Origin: Clostridia bacterium
Lineage (GTDB): Bacteria; Bacillota; Clostridia; UBA1381
NCBI GenBank assembly: GCA_017621875.1
Contig: JAGASE010000001.1
Location: 434,001 to 498,000 of the forward strand
Direction: 5' to 3'
Length of the DNA: 64,000 nt
Part shown: positions 62,880 to 64,000 of the stretch, in pieces
Layout of the letters: each line of letters begins with the position of its first letter
Position numbering within the stretch: the stretch's first letter is position 1
Position numbers and translations under genes: made by a program
The notes under the pieces: generated by a model
Told to the model about the DNA's origin: nothing
What the model saw: only the letters and a program-made list of their open reading frames with translations
Databases searched by the model: none

Positions 62880-63242
62880 GTGAGAAAGCTACAAAAGAGA
62901 TATTATATTTTAATTTTTATTGCGGCACTGGCTGTCGGAGTGATGATAAGGGATTTTGATTCCTCAGCCTTTGAAATTATTCAAAATGCTACAGCCTATG
63001 CTCCGGAGGAAGAATATGCGGATATTGCAGGGCTTAACCCGGAAAAGCCGATAGTAAATATAAATACAGCAGAGATATATTTGCTTGACACACTCGAAGG
63101 AGTAGGAGAAAGTCTTGCCAAAAGAATTATTGAATATCGTACCAAAAACGGTAATTTTGAAGTAATTCAGGACATAATGAAGGTAGAAGGAATAGGTGAA
63201 AAGAGGTTTGAAGCTATTAAGGATTACATAGTTGTTAAGTAG
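62880..63242 (+). CDS. ComEA-like helix-hairpin-helix protein
   Basis: A 120-residue protein with an N-terminal membrane anchor (ILIFIAALAVGVMI), a short acidic stalk and a ComEA-type double HhH domain (NINTAEIYLLDTLEGVGESLAKRIIEYR, then MKVEGIGEKRFEAI). ComEA binds incoming DNA at the membrane in competence; no other com genes are here. The start is GTG: GGAGGAATAATGTGAG contains an ATG whose next codon is TGA, so ATG cannot be used. Confidence 0.9.
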   Translation: MRKLQKRYYILIFIAALAVGVMIRDFDSSAFEIIQNATAYAPEEEYADIAGLNPEKPIVNINTAEIYLLDTLEGVGESLAKRIIEYRTKNGNFEVIQDIMKVEGIGEKRFEAIKDYIVVK

Positions 63243-63317
63243 AAAAATTCGGTTTGTGCTGCTTTTGGCAGCGGAATGTAAGATTGATACATAACTTGAG
63301 AAGGAAGGATAATAAAA

Positions 63318-63998
63318 ATGAAAATTTTAGTCGTAGATGACGAAAAGCTGTTGGTTAAGGGAATTAAGTACAATCTTGAGCAGGAGGGGTATCAGGTTGT
63401 TACGGCGTTTGACGGCGAGGAGGCTGTTAATCAGGCACGTGACAGCAGTATAAGCCTTATTCTGCTTGATGTGATGCTGCCGAAAATGGACGGTCTTACT
63501 GTGTGCAGAACCATAAGAAGCTTTTCCGATGTGCCGATAATTATGCTTACTGCCAGAAGTGAGGACATAGACAAGATACTGGGACTTGAATACGGTGCTG
63601 ACGACTATATCACAAAGCCGTTTAATATTCGTGAGGTTACATCGAGAATCAAGGCAATTTTGCGGCGTACAAATCCCGCACCGAGAGATGATAAAGATGT
63701 TTTTGTATCGGGAGATATTACTCTTGATTACAATTTCAGACGTGTCACGATAAAGGACAGAGTTATCGAGCTTACCGGCAAGGAGTTTGACCTTGTGGAT
63801 TTGTTCGTGAAAAATCCCGGACGCGTTTATACAAGAGAAAATCTTTTGGATATTGCGTGGGGTGTGGATTATCCCGGTGATGTGCGTACCGTGGACGTTC
63901 ACATCAGAAGGCTTCGTGAAAAAATAGAGGAAAATCCGGCAGAGCCGCTGTATATTAAGACAAAATGGGGTGTTGGTTATTATTATAAGAAGGATTAA
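63318..63998 (+). CDS. OmpR-family response regulator
   Basis: A 226-residue regulator with a receiver domain (Asp8-Asp9 acidic pocket, phospho-acceptor Asp51 in LILLDVMLP, Thr78, Lys100) and a C-terminal winged helix (GDITLDYNFRRVTI ... VRTVDVHIRRLREKIE ... TKWGVGYYYK). It resembles WalR/PhoB-type regulators. A partner sensor kinase would be expected just beyond the window edge. AAGGAAGGA precedes the ATG. Confidence 0.95.
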   Translation: MKILVVDDEKLLVKGIKYNLEQEGYQVVTAFDGEEAVNQARDSSISLILLDVMLPKMDGLTVCRTIRSFSDVPIIMLTARSEDIDKILGLEYGADDYITKPFNIREVTSRIKAILRRTNPAPRDDKDVFVSGDITLDYNFRRVTIKDRVIELTGKEFDLVDLFVKNPGRVYTRENLLDIAWGVDYPGDVRTVDVHIRRLREKIEENPAEPLYIKTKWGVGYYYKKD

Positions 63999-64000
63999 GG

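Overview
The window is a chromosomal segment of a low-to-moderate GC Gram-positive anaerobe of class Clostridia. This rests on AGGAGG-type ribosome binding sites, near-consensus sigma-A promoters, the gene order yicC-remA-gmk-rpoZ-priA-def-fmt-rsmB-rlmN-stp-prkC-rsgA-rpe-thiN known from Firmicutes, an IspH-S1 fusion typical of Clostridia, and spoVAD/spoVAE, which indicate an endospore former. A sodium-pumping decarboxylase operon and an SSS-family (probably Na+/proline) symporter point to a sodium-based energy economy. No rRNA, tRNA, CRISPR array, prophage or insertion sequence was recognised.

Layout. 1-3.4 kb: FAD-dependent dehydrogenase, an unrecognised protein and an RluB-type pseudouridine synthase in one overlapping operon. 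3.6-6.4 kb: XRE regulator, an unknown exported protein behind a perfect promoter, and a polysaccharide deacetylase. 6.5-11.3 kb: Na+ pump operon (gamma, biotin carrier, beta, carboxyltransferase) ending in tyrS. 11.4-13.6 kb: MtaB followed on the minus strand by a 600-base region holding three tandem copies of a small RNA unit, then a 77-residue ORF. 13.7-20.9 kb: HPr-like protein lacking His15, cupin, spoVAD-spoVAE, putP-like symporter, polar amino acid ABC transporter, metallophosphoesterase. 20.9-24.3 kb: tig-clpP-clpX. 24.5-28.7 kb: a second XRE regulator divergent from an unknown protein, a secreted beta-helix/GLUG protein and a 55-residue peptide. 28.8-46.9 kb: RqcH (minus), then a long housekeeping run from yicC to thiN, a cysteine desulfurase and thiI. 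46.9-58.1 kb: recA, HPr, uvrC, pgeF, orphan peptide-binding lipoprotein, RpiR regulator, HI0933-type flavoprotein, cmk, plsC, ispH-S1. 58.3-61.1 kb: fucI divergent from an AraC regulator. 61.2-64 kb: a DD-carboxypeptidase-like protein that has lost its SxxK motif, a ComEA-like protein and an OmpR-family response regulator.

The strongest candidate for an undescribed system is the minus-strand array at 11664-12203: three head-to-tail units, each with its own TTTACA-17-TATTAT/TAATAT promoter, a conserved 7-base hairpin loop (UUCGCAC), a closing stem supported by compensatory changes, and its own intrinsic terminator. The last unit's terminator lies directly against the ribosome binding site of the 77-residue ORF, so the unit could act as a free small RNA or as a leader/attenuator. 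The second most notable item is the apparently catalytically dead D-Ala-D-Ala carboxypeptidase homologue at 61160-62683.
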